DNA of 59,028 bases. It comes from Nemertoderma westbladi (taxonomy: Eukaryota; Xenacoelomorpha; Nemertodermatida; Nemertodermatidae). The DNA lies in assembly GCA_032718475.1 (NCBI GenBank), contig JAUCBJ010000134.1, forward strand, positions 1-59,028, written 5' to 3'. The notes below the pieces were generated by a model. That model was not told the DNA's origin. It saw only the letters and a program-made list of their open reading frames with translations, and made no database searches. Below are positions 38,348 through 51,487 of the stretch, piece by piece (the stretch's first letter is position 1; each line of letters begins with the position of its first letter). Made by a program: the position numbers and the translations under genes.

Positions 38348-40296
38348 TATCTGTATGTAATTATCAACCATCTCAGGACGTTCGCTATCTGTATGTAATT
38401 ATCAACCATCTCAGGACGCTCGCTATCTGTATGTAATTATCAACCATCTCAGGACGCTCGCTATCTGTATGTAATTATCAACCTTCTCAGGACGCTCGCT
38501 ATCTGTATGTAATTATCAACCATCTCAGGACGCTCACTATCTGTATGTAATTATCAACCATCTCAGGACGCTCGCTATCTGTATGTAATTATCAACCATC
38601 TCAGGACGCTCGCTATCTGTATGTAATTATCAACCATCTCAGGACGCTCGCTATCTGTATGTAATTACCAACCGTCTCAGGACGCTCGCTATCTGTATGT
38701 AATTATCAACCATCTCAGGACGCTCGCTATCTGTATGTAATTATCAACCATCTCAGGACGCTCGCTATCTGTATGTAATTATCAACCATCTCAGAACGCT
38801 CGCTATCTGTATGTAATTATCAACCATCTCAGGACGCTTGCTATCTGTATGTAATTATCAACCATCTCAGGACGCTCGCTATCTGTATGTAATTATCAAC
38901 CATCTCAGAACGCTCGCTATCTGTATGTAATTATCAACCATCTCAGGACGCTTGCTATCTGTATGTAATTATCAACCATCTCAGGACGCTCGCTATCTGT
39001 ATGTAATTATCAACCATCTCAGGACGCTCGCTATCTGTATGTAATTATCAACCATCTCAGGACGCTAGCTATCTGTTTGTAATTATCAACCATCTCAGGC
39101 CGCTCGCTATCTGTATGTAATTATCAACCATCTCAGGACGCTCGCTATCTGTATGTAATTATCAACCATCTCAGGACGTTCGCTATCTGTATGTAATTAT
39201 CAACCATCTCAGGACGCTCGCTATCTGTATGTAATTATCAACCATCTCAGGACGCTCGCTATCTGTATGTAATTATCAACCATCTCAGGACGCTCGCTAT
39301 CTGTATGTAATTATCAACCATCTCAGGACGCTCGCTATTTGTATGTAATTATCAACCATCTCAGGACGCTCGCTATCTGCATGTAATTATCAACCATCTC
39401 AGGACGCTCGCTATCTGTATGTAATTATCAACCATCTCAGGACGCTCGCTATCTGTATGTAATTATCAACCAACTCAGGACGCTCGCTATCTGTATGTAA
39501 TTATCAACCATCTCAGGACGCTCGCTATCTGTATGTAATTATCAACCATATCAGGACGCTCGCTATCTGTATGTAATTATCAACCATCTCAGGACGCTCG
39601 CTATCTGTATGTAATTATCAACCATCTCAGGACGCTCGTTATCTGTATGTAATTATCAACCATCTCAGGACGCTCGCTATCTGTATGTAATTATCAACCA
39701 TCTCAGGACGCTCGCTATCTGTATGTAATTATCAACCATCTCAGAACGCACGCTATCTGTATGTAATTATCAACCATCTCAGGACGCTCGCTATCTGTAT
39801 GTAATTAGCAACCATCTCAGGACGCTCGCTATCTGTATGTAATTATCAACCATCTCAGGACGCTCGCTATCTGTATGTAATTATCAACCATCTCAGGACG
39901 CTCGCTATCTGTATGTAATTATCAACCATCTCAGGACGCTCGCTATCTGTATGTAATTATCAACCATCTCAGGACGCTCGCTATCTGTATGTAATTATCA
40001 ACCATCTCAGGACGCTCGCTATCTGTATGTAATTATCAACCATCTCAGGACGCTCGCTATCTGTATGTAATTATCAACCATCTCAGGGCGCTCGCTATCT
40101 GTATGTAATTATCAACCATCTCAGGACGGTCGCTATCTGTATGTAATTATCAACCATCTCAGGACGCTCGCTATCTGTATGTAATTATCAACCATCTCAG
40201 GACGCTCGCTATCTGTATGTAATTATCAACCATCTCAGGACGCTCGCTATCTGTATGTAATTATCAACCATCTCAGGACGCTCGTTATCTGTATGT
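38348..40296 (+). repeat. 38-bp satellite, block 3 (about 51 monomers)
   Basis: The first ~5 monomers carry the markers of blocks 4 and 5 (GGACGTTCGC, ACCTTCTCAGG, GCTCACTATC). The rest repeats the variant order of block 2. Exactly two monomers longer than block 2. Confidence 0.98.
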
Positions 40297-41786
40297 CTGA
40301 AAGCTCATCTATCCCATCATAGTAGACATGTACCGAACAACAAGAGTCCCACAAGAAATGAAAACAAATAAGTTGGTGCCAGTTCTCAAGAAGGGCAACC
40401 TAACACTCTATGGTTCTTTTCGGGGAATCTCATTGATCTCGATTGCTGCAAAGCTATACAATAGGATTCTATTAAATCGCATCAGGGATCCCATTGAGAG
40501 ACTGCTCCGTGGAAATCAGAATGGGTTCCGTAAAGGTCGTGGGACCATGGAGCCCATTTTGGCACTTAGAAGGATAATTGAAGAGTTATCAAAAAAGAAA
40601 GACAGGCATCTGGCTGTTATCTTTGTTGACTTCTTCAAGGCCTTTGATTCAGTCTCTCGCTCACGTATGTTCAGCATACTTTCATTATATGGGATTCCTG
40701 ATGAAATTATTGCAGCAATCAGATCAGTATACGATGGTTCGACAACATTTGTGTCTACTGTTGACGGTGACATAGAACCATTTGAAGTGTTATGGGGGTG
40801 TCCTCCAAGGAGACACACTTGCACCATTCTTGTTCATTATTGTGGTTGACTATGTTCTACGCATGTCCTTAGATCATTATAATGATGATGGGGTGATGAT
40901 AACTCCACCTACTGGCTCCAGAAGTCGAGGAAATCCTGCCAAGTACCTAACTGATCTAGACTTTGCTGATGACTTAGGAGTACTCTCAGAATCATTAGAG
41001 GGAGTCCAACGGCTCCTCAGCTCATTAGAACATGCTGCTTCTAGTGTTGGTCTTTTTATTAACTCCAGAAAGACCAAAATTCTGACAGTTAACTTTGAAA
41101 GTCCTCAGCAAGTCTCTGATCGGATGAGCATAAGCTCAAAGGATGGTATGCTTGAGCATGTGGACGACTTCTGTTACCTGGGATCATGGATCCGGAAGTC
41201 AGGTGAGGACCTTCGAATACGTAAGGGAAAGGCATGGGCAGCCTTGAATAGGCTTTCCAGGATTTGGAAGTCACCGAGAATTAATCGGAAACTTAAGGTC
41301 CGATTATTTAGAGCAGCAGTAGTTCCAGTACTCCTCTACGGGAGTCCATGCTGGGCTCTAACTGCTGAGGACACCAAATCTCTGGATGGCACATTCACAA
41401 GAATGCTACGCCGGGTTCATTGTGTCAAGTACAATGCACACATCTCCAACCAGACACTATATAACATTGGAGGTGTCTCATTGGTTCCCCCAAGCTTGAC
41501 ACTAGAACAAAATCGCCTCCGCTTTGCAGGACATTGCTTTCGCCGTGAGGACCAGCCAGTGCATAATCTTGTACTTTGGCAGCCTCATGGAGTGAATAAG
41601 CATGGTGGACAGCCCATGACTTTCTTGAGACGCATCTTAAAGGACACTGGCCTTAAAGATGCAGATGATCTAGCCAATGTCATGGGTGATAGGGAGTTGT
41701 GGCGGTGCAATTTTGTTGACAAGCCGGCACAGCATTCTTAAAAATGCAGCTGCAATGCAGCATGCCGATTCTAGTAGTAGTAGTAG
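40297..41786 (+). mobile_element. Truncated LINE copy in satellite, unit C (1490 bp)
   Basis: Same junctions and length as the copy at 16978. RT frames are 40328-40849 and 40782-41741, with the shared extra-G break near 40797. It shares TTCTCAAG and GACATAGAA with the copy at 20341. Private change GATTCTAG in the 3' UTR near 41770. Confidence 0.95.
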
Positions 41787-43509
41787 TATCTGTATGTAAT
41801 TATCAACCATCTCAGGACGTTCGCTATCTGTATGTAATTATCAACCATCTCAGGACGCTCGCTATCTGTATGTAATTATCAACCATCTCAGGACGCTCGC
41901 TATCTGTATGTAATTATCAACCTTCTCAGGACGCTCGCTATCTGTATGTAATTATCAACCATCTCAGGACGCTCACTATCTGTATGTAATTATCAACCAT
42001 CTCAGGACGCTCGCTATCTGTATGTAATTATCAACCATCTCAGGACGTTCGCTATCTGTATATGTAATTATCAACCATCTCAGGACGCTTGCTATCTGTA
42101 TGTAATTATCAACCATCTCAGGACGCTCGCTATCTGTATGTAATTATCAACCATCTCAGGACGCTAGCTATCTGTATGTAATTATCAACCATCTCAGGAC
42201 GCTCGCTATCTGTATGTAATTATCAATCATCTCAGGACGCTAGCTATCTGTATGTAATTATCAACCATCTCAGGACGCTCGCTATCTGTATGTAATCATC
42301 AACCATCTCAGGACGCTCGCTATCTGTTTGTAATTATCAACCATCTAAGGACGCTAGCTATCTGTATGTAATTATCAACCATCTCAGGACGCTAGCTATC
42401 TGTTTGTAATTATCAACCATCTCAGGACGCTAGCTATCTGTATGTAATTATCAACCATCTCAGGACGCTCGCTATCTGTATGTAATTATCAACCATCTCA
42501 GGACGCTAGCTATCTGTTTGTAATTATCAACCATCTCAGGACGCTCGCTATCTGCATGTAATTATCAACCATCTCAGGACGCTCGCTATCTGTATGTAAT
42601 TATCAACCATCTCAGGACGCTCGCTATCTGTATGTATTTATCAACCAGCTCAGGACGCTCGCTATCTGTATGTAATTATCAACCATCTCAGGACGCTCGC
42701 TATCTGTATGTAATTATCAACCATATCAGGACGCTCGCTATCTGTATGTAATTATCAACCATCTCAGGACGCTCGCTATCTGTATGTAATTATCAACCAT
42801 CTCAGGACGCTCGTTATCTGTATGTAATTATCAACCATCTCAGGACGCTCGCTATCTGTATGTAATTATCAACCATCTCAGGACGCTCGCTATCTGTATG
42901 TAATTATCAACCATCTCAGAACGCACGCTATCTGTATGTAATTATCAACCATCTCAGGACGCTCGCTATCTGTATGTAATTAGCAACCATCTCAGGACGC
43001 TCGCTATCTGTATGTAATTATCAACCATCTCTGGACGCTCGCTATCTGTATGTAATTATCAACCATCTCAGGACGCTCGCTATCTGTATGTAATTATCAA
43101 CCATCTCAGGACGCTCGCTATCTGTATGTAATTATCAACCATCTCAGGACGCTCGCTATCTGTATGTAATTATCAACCATCTCAGGGCGCTCGCTATCTG
43201 TATGTAATTATCAACCATCTCAGGACGCTCACTATCTGTATGTAATTATCAACCATCTCAGGACGATCGCTATCTGTATGTAATTATCAACCATCTCAGG
43301 ACGCTCGCTATCTGTATGTAATTATCAACCATCTCAGGACGCTCGCTATCTGTATGTAATTATCAACCATCTCAGGACGGTCGCTATCTGTATGTAATTA
43401 TCAACCATCTCAGGACGCTCGCTATCTGTATGTAATTATCAACCATCTCAGGACGCTCGCTATCTGTATGTAATTATCAACCATCTCAGGACGCTCGTTA
43501 TCTGTATGT
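41787..43509 (+). repeat. 38-bp satellite, block 4 (about 45 monomers)
   Basis: The left part follows the variant order of block 5 (TTCGC, TTGC, a run of GCTAGC monomers with TGTTTG). The right part follows blocks 2 and 3 (TGCATG, ACCATATCAGG, CAGAACGCACGC). One 2-bp insertion near 42058. Four monomers shorter than block 2 once that insertion is counted. Confidence 0.98.
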
Positions 43510-44999
43510 CTGAAAGCTCATCTATCCCATCATAGTAGACATGTACCGAACAACAAGAGTCCCACAAGAAATGAAAACAAATAAGTTGGTGCCAGTTCCC
43601 AAGAAGGGCAACCTAACACTCTATGGTTCTTTTCGGGGAATCTCATTGATCTCGATTGCTGCAAAGCTATACAATAGGATTCTATTAAATCGCATCAGGG
43701 ATCCCATTGAGAGACTGCTCCGTGGAAATCAGAATGGGTTCCGTAAAGGTCGTGGGACCATGGAGCCCATTTTGGCACTTAGAAGGATAATTGAAGAGTT
43801 ATCAAAAAAGAAAGACAGGCATCTGGCTGTTATCTTTGTTGACTTCTTCAAGGCCTTTGATTCAGTCTCTCGCTGACGTATGTTCAGCATACTTTCATTA
43901 TATGGGATTCCTGATGAAATTATTGCAGCAATCAGATCAGTATACGATGGTTCGACAACATTTGTGTCTACTGTTGACGGTGACACAGAACCATTTGAAG
44001 TGTTATGGGGGTGTCCTCCAAGGAGACACACTTGCACCATTCTTGTTCATTATTGTGGTTAACTATGTTCTACGCATGTCCTTAGATCATTATAATGATG
44101 ATGGGGTGATGATAACTCCACCTACTGGCTCCAGAAGTCGAGGAAATCCTGCCAAGTACCTAACTGATCTAGACTTTGCTGATGACTTAGGAGTACTCTC
44201 AGAATCATTAGAGGGAGTCCAACGGCTCCTCAGCTCATTAGAACATGCTGCTTCTAGTGTTGGTCTTTTTATTAACTCCAGAAAGACCAAAATTCTGACA
44301 GTTAACTTTGAAAGTCCTCAGCAAGTCTCTGATCGGATGAGCATAAGCTCAAAGGATGGTATGCTTGAGCATGTGGACGACTTCTGTTACCTGGGATCAT
44401 GGATCCGGAAGTCAGGTGAGGACCTTCGAATACGTAAGGGAAAGGCATGGGCAGCCTTGAATAGGCTTTCCAGGATTTGGAAGTCACCGAGAATTAATCG
44501 GAAACTTAAGGTCCGATTATTTAGAGCAGCAGTAGTTCCAGTACTCCTCTACGGGAGTCCATGCTGGGCTCTAACTGCTGAGGACACCAAATCTCTGGAT
44601 GGCACATTCACAAGAATGCTACGCCGGGTTCATTGTGTCAAGTACAATGCACACATCTCCAACCAGACACTATATAACATTGGAGGTGTCTCATTGGTTC
44701 CCCCAAGCTTGACACTAGAACAAAATCGCCTCCGCTTTGCAGGACATTGCTTTCGCCGTGAGGACCAGCCAGTGCATAATCTTGTACTTTGGCAGCCTCA
44801 TGGAGTGAATAAGCATGGTGGACAGCCCATGACTTTCTTGAGACGCATCTTAAAGGACACTGGCCTTAAAGATGCAGATGATCTAGCCAATGTCATGGGT
44901 GATAGGGAGTTGTGGCGGTGCAATTTTGTTGACAAGCCGGCACAGCATTCTTAAAAATGCAGCTGCAATGCAGCATGCCGATCCTAGTAGTAGTAGTAG
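43510..44999 (+). mobile_element. Truncated LINE copy in satellite, unit D (1490 bp)
   Basis: Same junctions and length. Shares TTCCCAAG and GACACAGAA with the copy at 16978. An extra stop (CTCGCTGACG, near 43874) cuts the first RT frame (43541-43876). The second frame (43791-44954) carries FADD and the C-terminal domain. Confidence 0.95.
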
Positions 45000-47278
45000 T
45001 ATCTGTATGTAATTATCAACCATCTCAGGACGTTCGCTATCTGTATGTAATTATCAACCATCTCAGGACGCTCGCTATCTGTATGTAATTATCAACCATC
45101 TCAGGACGCTCGCTATCTGTATGTAATTATCAACCTTCTCAGGACGCTCGCTATCTGTATGTAATTATCAACCATCTCAGGACGCTCACTATCTGTATGT
45201 AATTATCAACCATCTCAGGACGCTCGCTATCTGTATGTAATTATCAACCATCTCAGGACGTTCGCTATCTGTATGTAATTATCAACCATCTCAGGACGCT
45301 TGCTATCTGTATGTAATTATCAACCATCTCAGGACGCTCGCTATCTGTATGTAATTATCAACCATCTCAGGACGCTAGCTATCTGTATGTAATTATCAAC
45401 CATCTCAGGACGCTCGCTATCTGTATGTAATTATCAATCATCTCAGGACGCTAGCTATCTGTATGTAATTATCAACCATCTCAGGACGCTCGCTATCTGT
45501 ATGTAATTATCAACCATCTCAGGACGCTCGCTATCTGTTTGTAATTATCAACCATCTAAGGACGCTAGCTATCTGTATGTAATTATCAACCATCTCAGGA
45601 CGCTAGCTATCTGTTTGTAATTATCAACCATCTCAGGACGCTAGCTATCTGTATGTAATTATCAACCATCTCAGGACGCTCGCTATCTGTATGTAATTAT
45701 CAACCATCTCAGGACGCTAGCTATCTGTTTGTAATTATCAACCATCTCAGGACGCTAGCTATCTGTATGTAATTATCAACCATCTCAGGACGCTAGCTAT
45801 CTGTTTGTAATTATCAACCATCTCAGGACGCTCGCTATCTGTATGTAATTATCAACTATCTCATGACGCTCGCTATCTGTATGTAATTATCAACCATCTT
45901 AGGACGCTCGCTATCTGTATGTAATTATCAACCATCTCAGGACGCTCGCTATCTGTATGTAATTTTCAACCATCTCAGGACGCTCGCTATCTGTATGTAA
46001 TTATCAATCATCTCAGGACGCTCTCTATCTGTATATAATTATCAACCATCTCAGGACGCTCGCTATCTGTATGTAATTATCAACCATCTCAGGACGCTCG
46101 CTATCTGTATGTAATTATCAACCAGCTCAGGACGCTCGCTATCTGTATGTAATTATCAACCATCTCAGGACGCTCGCTATCTGTATGTAATTATCAACCA
46201 TCTCAGGACGCTCGCTATCTGTATGTAATTATCAACCATCTCAGGACGCTCGCTATCTGTATGTAATTATCAACCATCTCAGGACGCTCGCTATCTGCAT
46301 GTAATTTTCAACCATCTCAGGACGCTCGCTATCTGTATGTAATTATCAACCATCTCAGGACGCTCTCTATCTGTATATAATTATCAACCATCTCAGGACG
46401 CTCGCTATCTGTATGTAATTATCAACCATCTCAGGACGCTCGCTATCTGTATGTAATTATCAACCATCTCAGGACGCTCGCTATCTGTATGTAATTATCA
46501 ACCATCTCAGGACGCTCGCTATCTGTATGTAATTATCAACCATCTCAGGACGCTAGCTATCTGTTTGTAATTATCAACCATCTCAGGACGCTAGCTATCT
46601 GTATGTAATTATCAACCATCTCAGGACGCTAGCTATCTGTATATAATTATCAACCATCTCAGGACGCTCGCTATCTGTATGTAATTATCAACCATCTAAG
46701 GACGCTCGCGATCTGTATGTAATTATCAACCATCTCAGGACGCTCGCTATCTGTATGTAATTATCAACCATCTCAGGACGTTCGCTATCTGTATGTAATT
46801 ATCAACCATCTCAGGACGCTCGCTATCTGTATGTAATTATCAACCATCTCAGGACGCTCGCTATCTGTATGTAATTATCAACCATCTCAGAACGCTCGCT
46901 ATCTGTATGTAATTATCAACCATCTCAGGACGCTCGCTATCTGTATGTAATTATCAACCATCTCAGGACGCTCGCTATCTGTATGTAATTATCAACCAGC
47001 CCAGGACGCTCGCTATCTGTATGTAATTATCAACCATCTCAGGACGCTAGCTATCTGTATGTAATTATCAACCATCTCAGGACGCTCGCTATCTGTATGT
47101 AATTATCCACCATCTCAGGACGCTCGCTATCTGTATGTAATTATCAACCATCTCAGGACGCTCGCTATCTGTATGTAATTATCAACCATCTCAGGACGCT
47201 CGCTATCTGTATGTAATTATCAACTCAGGACGCTCGCTATCTGTATGTAATTATCAACCATCTCAGGGCGCTCGCTAT
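45000..47278 (+). repeat. 38-bp satellite, block 5 (about 60 monomers)
   Basis: Starts like blocks 3 and 4, then becomes more diverse (GCTAGC, TGTTTG, GCTCTC, TATATAA variants), with one shortened monomer near 47219. More diverged to the right, as expected toward an array edge. Cut by the Gypsy element. Confidence 0.98.
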
Positions 47279-47497
47279 TGATGTGAATATACTTGATGTG
47301 AATATACTTATGACTATTATTACCGTACAAAGGTGTATGAACCTAAATCCATTATACATTATACATATACATACATACCATACCGGTCGTGCATATATAC
47401 GATATACCATACATTCAGACTTCTGAGCTGATACAGAATATACGTCCTGTGTTCAATATTACATACTGACACTTTCTCATGACACAGAGACATAAGA
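47279..47497 (+). repeat. Gypsy 5' LTR
   Basis: 219 bp, starts TGATGTGAATATACT with that word duplicated in tandem (TGATGTGAATATACT twice), ends ACATAAGA. Confidence 0.95.
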
Positions 47498-47510
47498 TGG
47501 CGCAGTTGTG
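47498..47510 (+). other. Gypsy primer-binding site
   Basis: TGGCGCAGTTGTG directly after the LTR. TGG pairs with a tRNA CCA end. The donor tRNA is not identified. Confidence 0.7.
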
Positions 47511-47777
47511 TCTATTAGCTTTGACCACCCTACATGGGCTTTGCTAATGACCTATGTAACTTACAATAACTGATAACACTGCAACATAAAAAACAGGGCT
47601 TTGAATATAAAAAAAAACCCATACAACAATGGCTACACCGCGGCGAATACTGGAATACCTGTACTGCTGTACTACTGAACCGTACTGCCGTACTGGATAT
47701 ACTGATTGCTGTATTTGTGTTTATACTTTAATTATTTGCTGTGTTGCCACATACATTCAAGGTCAACATTGGGCAAC

Positions 47778-49128
47778 ATGTCTATCTCCCCGGAGGATAC
47801 CTACAATCTGTCCGAGGAGGTAATCAACAGCCTCGCCAGGGCAACTTTAATTGAACACTGCAACAACGCAGACGTGGAGTACGATTCGAAAACCGCCACG
47901 GTCGTACTACGCAAACGGTTAATTAAATCGCTGTATCTGTCCGGAGATGCGGACGCAGACGATGCAACTGCATCGGGTTCCACCCAGGGTTCTACCTACG
48001 ACCTGGGCTGGTTACTCGCACAACTCGATGCACAAAGATGCCAGGACGAGGAACGCTGAGAAGAACGCTTTATGCGATTCATGGAACAACAGTCGGCAAC
48101 CCGGACCAGCAAACCATTTCAACACCGCCTCGATCAGTCGATTACATGATCGTGATACCGGTACCGGTACCGCCGATAGTGGAAACACTGCTAGACTAAC
48201 CGTGCGACCCCCACAAATCCTGGATGTGGGGATCCGGTTTAAATCGTTTAAACGCTGGGAATCTGCGCGGTTAAATTACTCAAGGGTCACCAAACTCGAC
48301 GAGAAACCCAGGGTTGACAAGATTGCTACGCTGTTCTCATACTGCAGTCCGGATTTTCTAAACCGGATACAGTATACACTCGAAATCGACCAAGATACAT
48401 CCCTGGAAATGCATGAAGTCTTGGGCGAGATCCGCACTTATCTACGCGCGGATCAAAACATTGCCGTCGATCGCTACGAACTCGTACGGCAGAAACAAGT
48501 CGATGGCCAGGAATTTGACGACTTTTACATTAAACTCTGTGAGATGGCAGACGATGCACAAATAGAGTCAATGTCCAAAGATGATTGGTTAACAACCCTC
48601 ATTGTTTGCGGTATACGGGATGACGAAACTCGGGAAGAACTCTTCGGTAAACGACCATTATTTTCCCGAGCCGCTACTGTGGATTTCTGCCGTAACCGGG
48701 AGATGGCTGCTAGGGAAGGCCAGCGTCTGAAACATTAAGTAAACGTGGTTCAACATTCCGCCACTTCACAACCAACCCAACAATGGGGACGTTATCCGCA
48801 AAAACCAAAAACTCGCTACAAACGCGATAAGGACAGTAAATCCCAACAACGTTCACAAACACCTTCTTCCAGTGCCCGTGACGCTATCAAACGTTGTAAA
48901 TCTCAGGGTAAATGTATTAATTGCAGTGGAAATTGGCCCCACACCACAGACCAACCATGCAAGGCGGCCGATAAAAACTGCAACCACTGCGGAAAACAGG
49001 GACATTTTGCGTCGAAATGTCTTGGTAAAACATATTCGAAACCTCCACAGTCCACCGGCGCTATTCTAATCGCCGACATACACGTATGTACTGTACAACT
49101 GCTCACTACAGACCCCTCGTCCCGATAG
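47778..49128 (+). pseudogene. Gypsy gag (broken)
   Basis: Gag forms the retrotransposon particle. ATG 47778 (MSISPEDTYNLSEEV) opens an acidic N-terminal part. It meets a TGA at 48057-48059, although that frame stays coding-like for about 90 bp more. The capsid-like part is in another frame (47947-48738), with an alpha-rich segment FKRWESARLNYSRVTKLDE. An in-frame TAA at 48736-48738 separates it from the nucleocapsid part (to 49128). That part has two Cys/His clusters, CINCSGNWPHTTDQPC and the canonical CNHCGKQGHFASKC. At least three lesions are present, so full-length Gag cannot be made. Confidence 0.85.
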
Positions 49129-50171
49129 ATCTTTTCTACAAAGGAGACTACATTGGGAATAAATCATGCATTGCCGATACGGGATCGCAGGTTATAGCAG
49201 CTGGTTCCGATATACTGGAGGAGTGGGACATAACGGATTTAACAGACCCAGACATCCCTCTAGAGGGCGCCAATGGAACACCCATCGAATGCGAGGGGCG
49301 CATTGAACTCAGCCTCACTATCAGTGGTAGAACACACAGGGACTGGGTATACATATGTCCAGACATATCCAAGGGAGCAGTATACCTTTCATTATCGGCA
49401 TGTAAAGGTTTGGGTATTGTCCATCCCGAATTCCCTAAACCACTACACCTAATTACCAAGTTCATTGACGGGATACAACACACACCCATCGACACCCAAC
49501 GTACACCCGTCAACACCCAACGTGCACCGGTCGACACCAAACGTACACCCGTTGACACTGAACATGAACATGCACCCGTTGGTACCCAACATGAACCCGT
49601 CAACACCCAACATGAACCTGTCGACACCCAACACGAACCTGTCGACACCCAACATGCCACTTCGGCAATCAACACCATATCCAATGATAACCAATCGATC
49701 GAGATCGAAAAACAGAAACTTCTCGATGAATACTCTGATGTTTTTGGGACCAGAGGTCAACTGCGGACCATGGTAGGTCCACAGATGACGATCGAGTTGG
49801 TGGATGATGCGAAACCATTCTGCCTCTACATGCACCGTCCAATACCCCATCCATTTCGGGAGAAAACTAAAAAAGAAATTGAGGATATGCTTCAAAAAGA
49901 CATATTAGAACGAACAGGCGACCGTGCTGTTGAATGGTGCCACCCAATTGTGGTTTGCCAAAAACCCAACCAACCTGGTGAAATTCGTATAACTGTTGAT
50001 TTAACAAAACTCAACAGTCAAGTAAAGCGCACCATACACAACGCCCGTTCACCAGGTGATGTTGTGTCTGGCCGTACACCAGGCACATGCCTTTCTCGAC
50101 CCTGGATGCCAAATCGGGTTATTGGCAGGTCGAACTCGACGAACAATCTCGAGACTATACAACATTTATAA
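49086..50171 (+). pseudogene. Gypsy pol, protease and start of RT
   Basis: Overlaps gag by 43 bp in the -1 frame, the usual Gypsy arrangement for frameshift expression, though no obvious slippery heptamer is visible. Contains the aspartic protease motif IADTGSQVIAAG (about residue 30), then a 7-residue repeat tract, then RT fingers with a conserved EDMLQKDILE and VEWCHPIVVCQKPN. The frame leaves the RT sequence near 50085 by a frameshift. The continuation is in the frame starting 50087. Confidence 0.88.
49483..49656 (+). repeat. 21-bp coding minisatellite in Gypsy pol linker
   Basis: About eight units of 21 bp (core ACACCCAACRTGCACCCGT-like) encode a heptad of type (H/R)xPV(D/N)TQ. It sits between protease and RT. 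Units differ by a few bases and one is extended (HEHAPVG). Confidence 0.85.
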
Positions 50172-51487
50172 CGCCATGGGGACGTTACCGTTTCTGCAGA
50201 GCACCCATGGGTTTTATTTCTGCAGGAGATAGTTACAACTACCGTGGCGATTTGGCCCTCGATGGTATACCCCAAATCCACAAGATTGTGGATGACATCC
50301 TCGTTGAAGATACCAACATCGATGAACACATCGATCGCGTCCGAACAATTCTCGACCGATGTCGACAGGCCGGAATTACACTCAACCCGGCCAAGTTTAA
50401 TTTCGCTCAGACACGAGTGAAATTTGCGGGTTATATTATTTCAAAGGATGGGACGGACGCCGACCCCAACAAAGTGAAGGCCATCACCAACTTTCATAAT
50501 CCACAAAACATAACTGATTTACGAAGTTTCATGGGTCTGATAAATCAACTTGGATGTTTTTCTAGTGAGATCAGTACCTTCGCTACACCACTTCGAGATC
50601 TACTACGAACACGAAACGTTTTTATGTGGACGGCTAACCACGAGGAGGCCTTCAACAAAGTTAAACAGGCACTTGTTCAACCCCCAGTCCTCGCCACGTT
50701 TGATATCAACGCCGAAACGCGGCTGGAAACAGATGCCAGCCGTCTCAACGGTTTTGGATATGATCTACTGCAACGCCAAGACAACCAATGGAAACTTATT
50801 GCCTGTGGCAGTAGATTTATAACTGATACGGAAAGCCGCTATGCTACTATTGAGTTGGAGTGCATAGCTATTTACTATGGTATAAAGAGGTGCAGACTGT
50901 ACCTTGCGGGCCTACCAACATTTACGGTAGTAACCGACCACCGGCCTTTGCTCACCATGTTCAATAATTACACCATAAACCAAATCGAAAACGCCATAAT
51001 CCAACGGATGAAGGCTGAACTTCAATCTCAATACCAGTTCCGGGTTGAATGGCAAAAAGGCAAACAGCACCGAATAGCGGACTGCCTTAGCCGCTCACCA
51101 GTCGATGACCCAGATGAACCCGATGACGTCACTTTCACAATCAATGCATTAACCATTTCCGGGAACACAGAAAACGTGATGGAAAGCGACCCAATCATTC
51201 AGGATTTGCGTGATGCAGCGTTAGATGACACCGAGTACCAAGAATTGATCCAGGTGATCAAAACTGACTTTAGTGGTCTACATAACGCATCACCATACAT
51301 TAAACTGTTCAAGTCCATACGCAATAACCTTTCGATATACAATGACATTGTATTATATGGGGACAGAATAGTTATTCCTAAAGTCTATCAACAGGATACT
51401 TTAGACAGATTGTATGCATCCCACCAGGGGATGACACGAACCAAACAACGCGCACGACAAACTGTCTACTGGCCTGGCATTACATGA
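50087..51487 (+). pseudogene. Gypsy pol, RT, RNase H and integrase zinc region
   Basis: RT palm with FSTLDAKSGYWQVEL (motif A), FITPWGRYRFCRAPMG, and catalytic IVDDILV at about residue 67. RNase H follows: ETDASRLNGFG (about 215), YATIELECIAIYYGI and VTDHRPLL. The tail contains SHQGMTRTKQRARQTVYWPG of the integrase zinc-binding domain and stops at a TGA (51485-51487). The same frame stays open after it with the CNSC pair, so that TGA is a nonsense change. Confidence 0.9.

Noticed and set aside
47629-47823. Short Cys-rich frame near the Gypsy gag start
   Set aside because: Lies in the untranslated leader in a different frame from gag, and its cysteines come from TACTGCTGTACT repeats.
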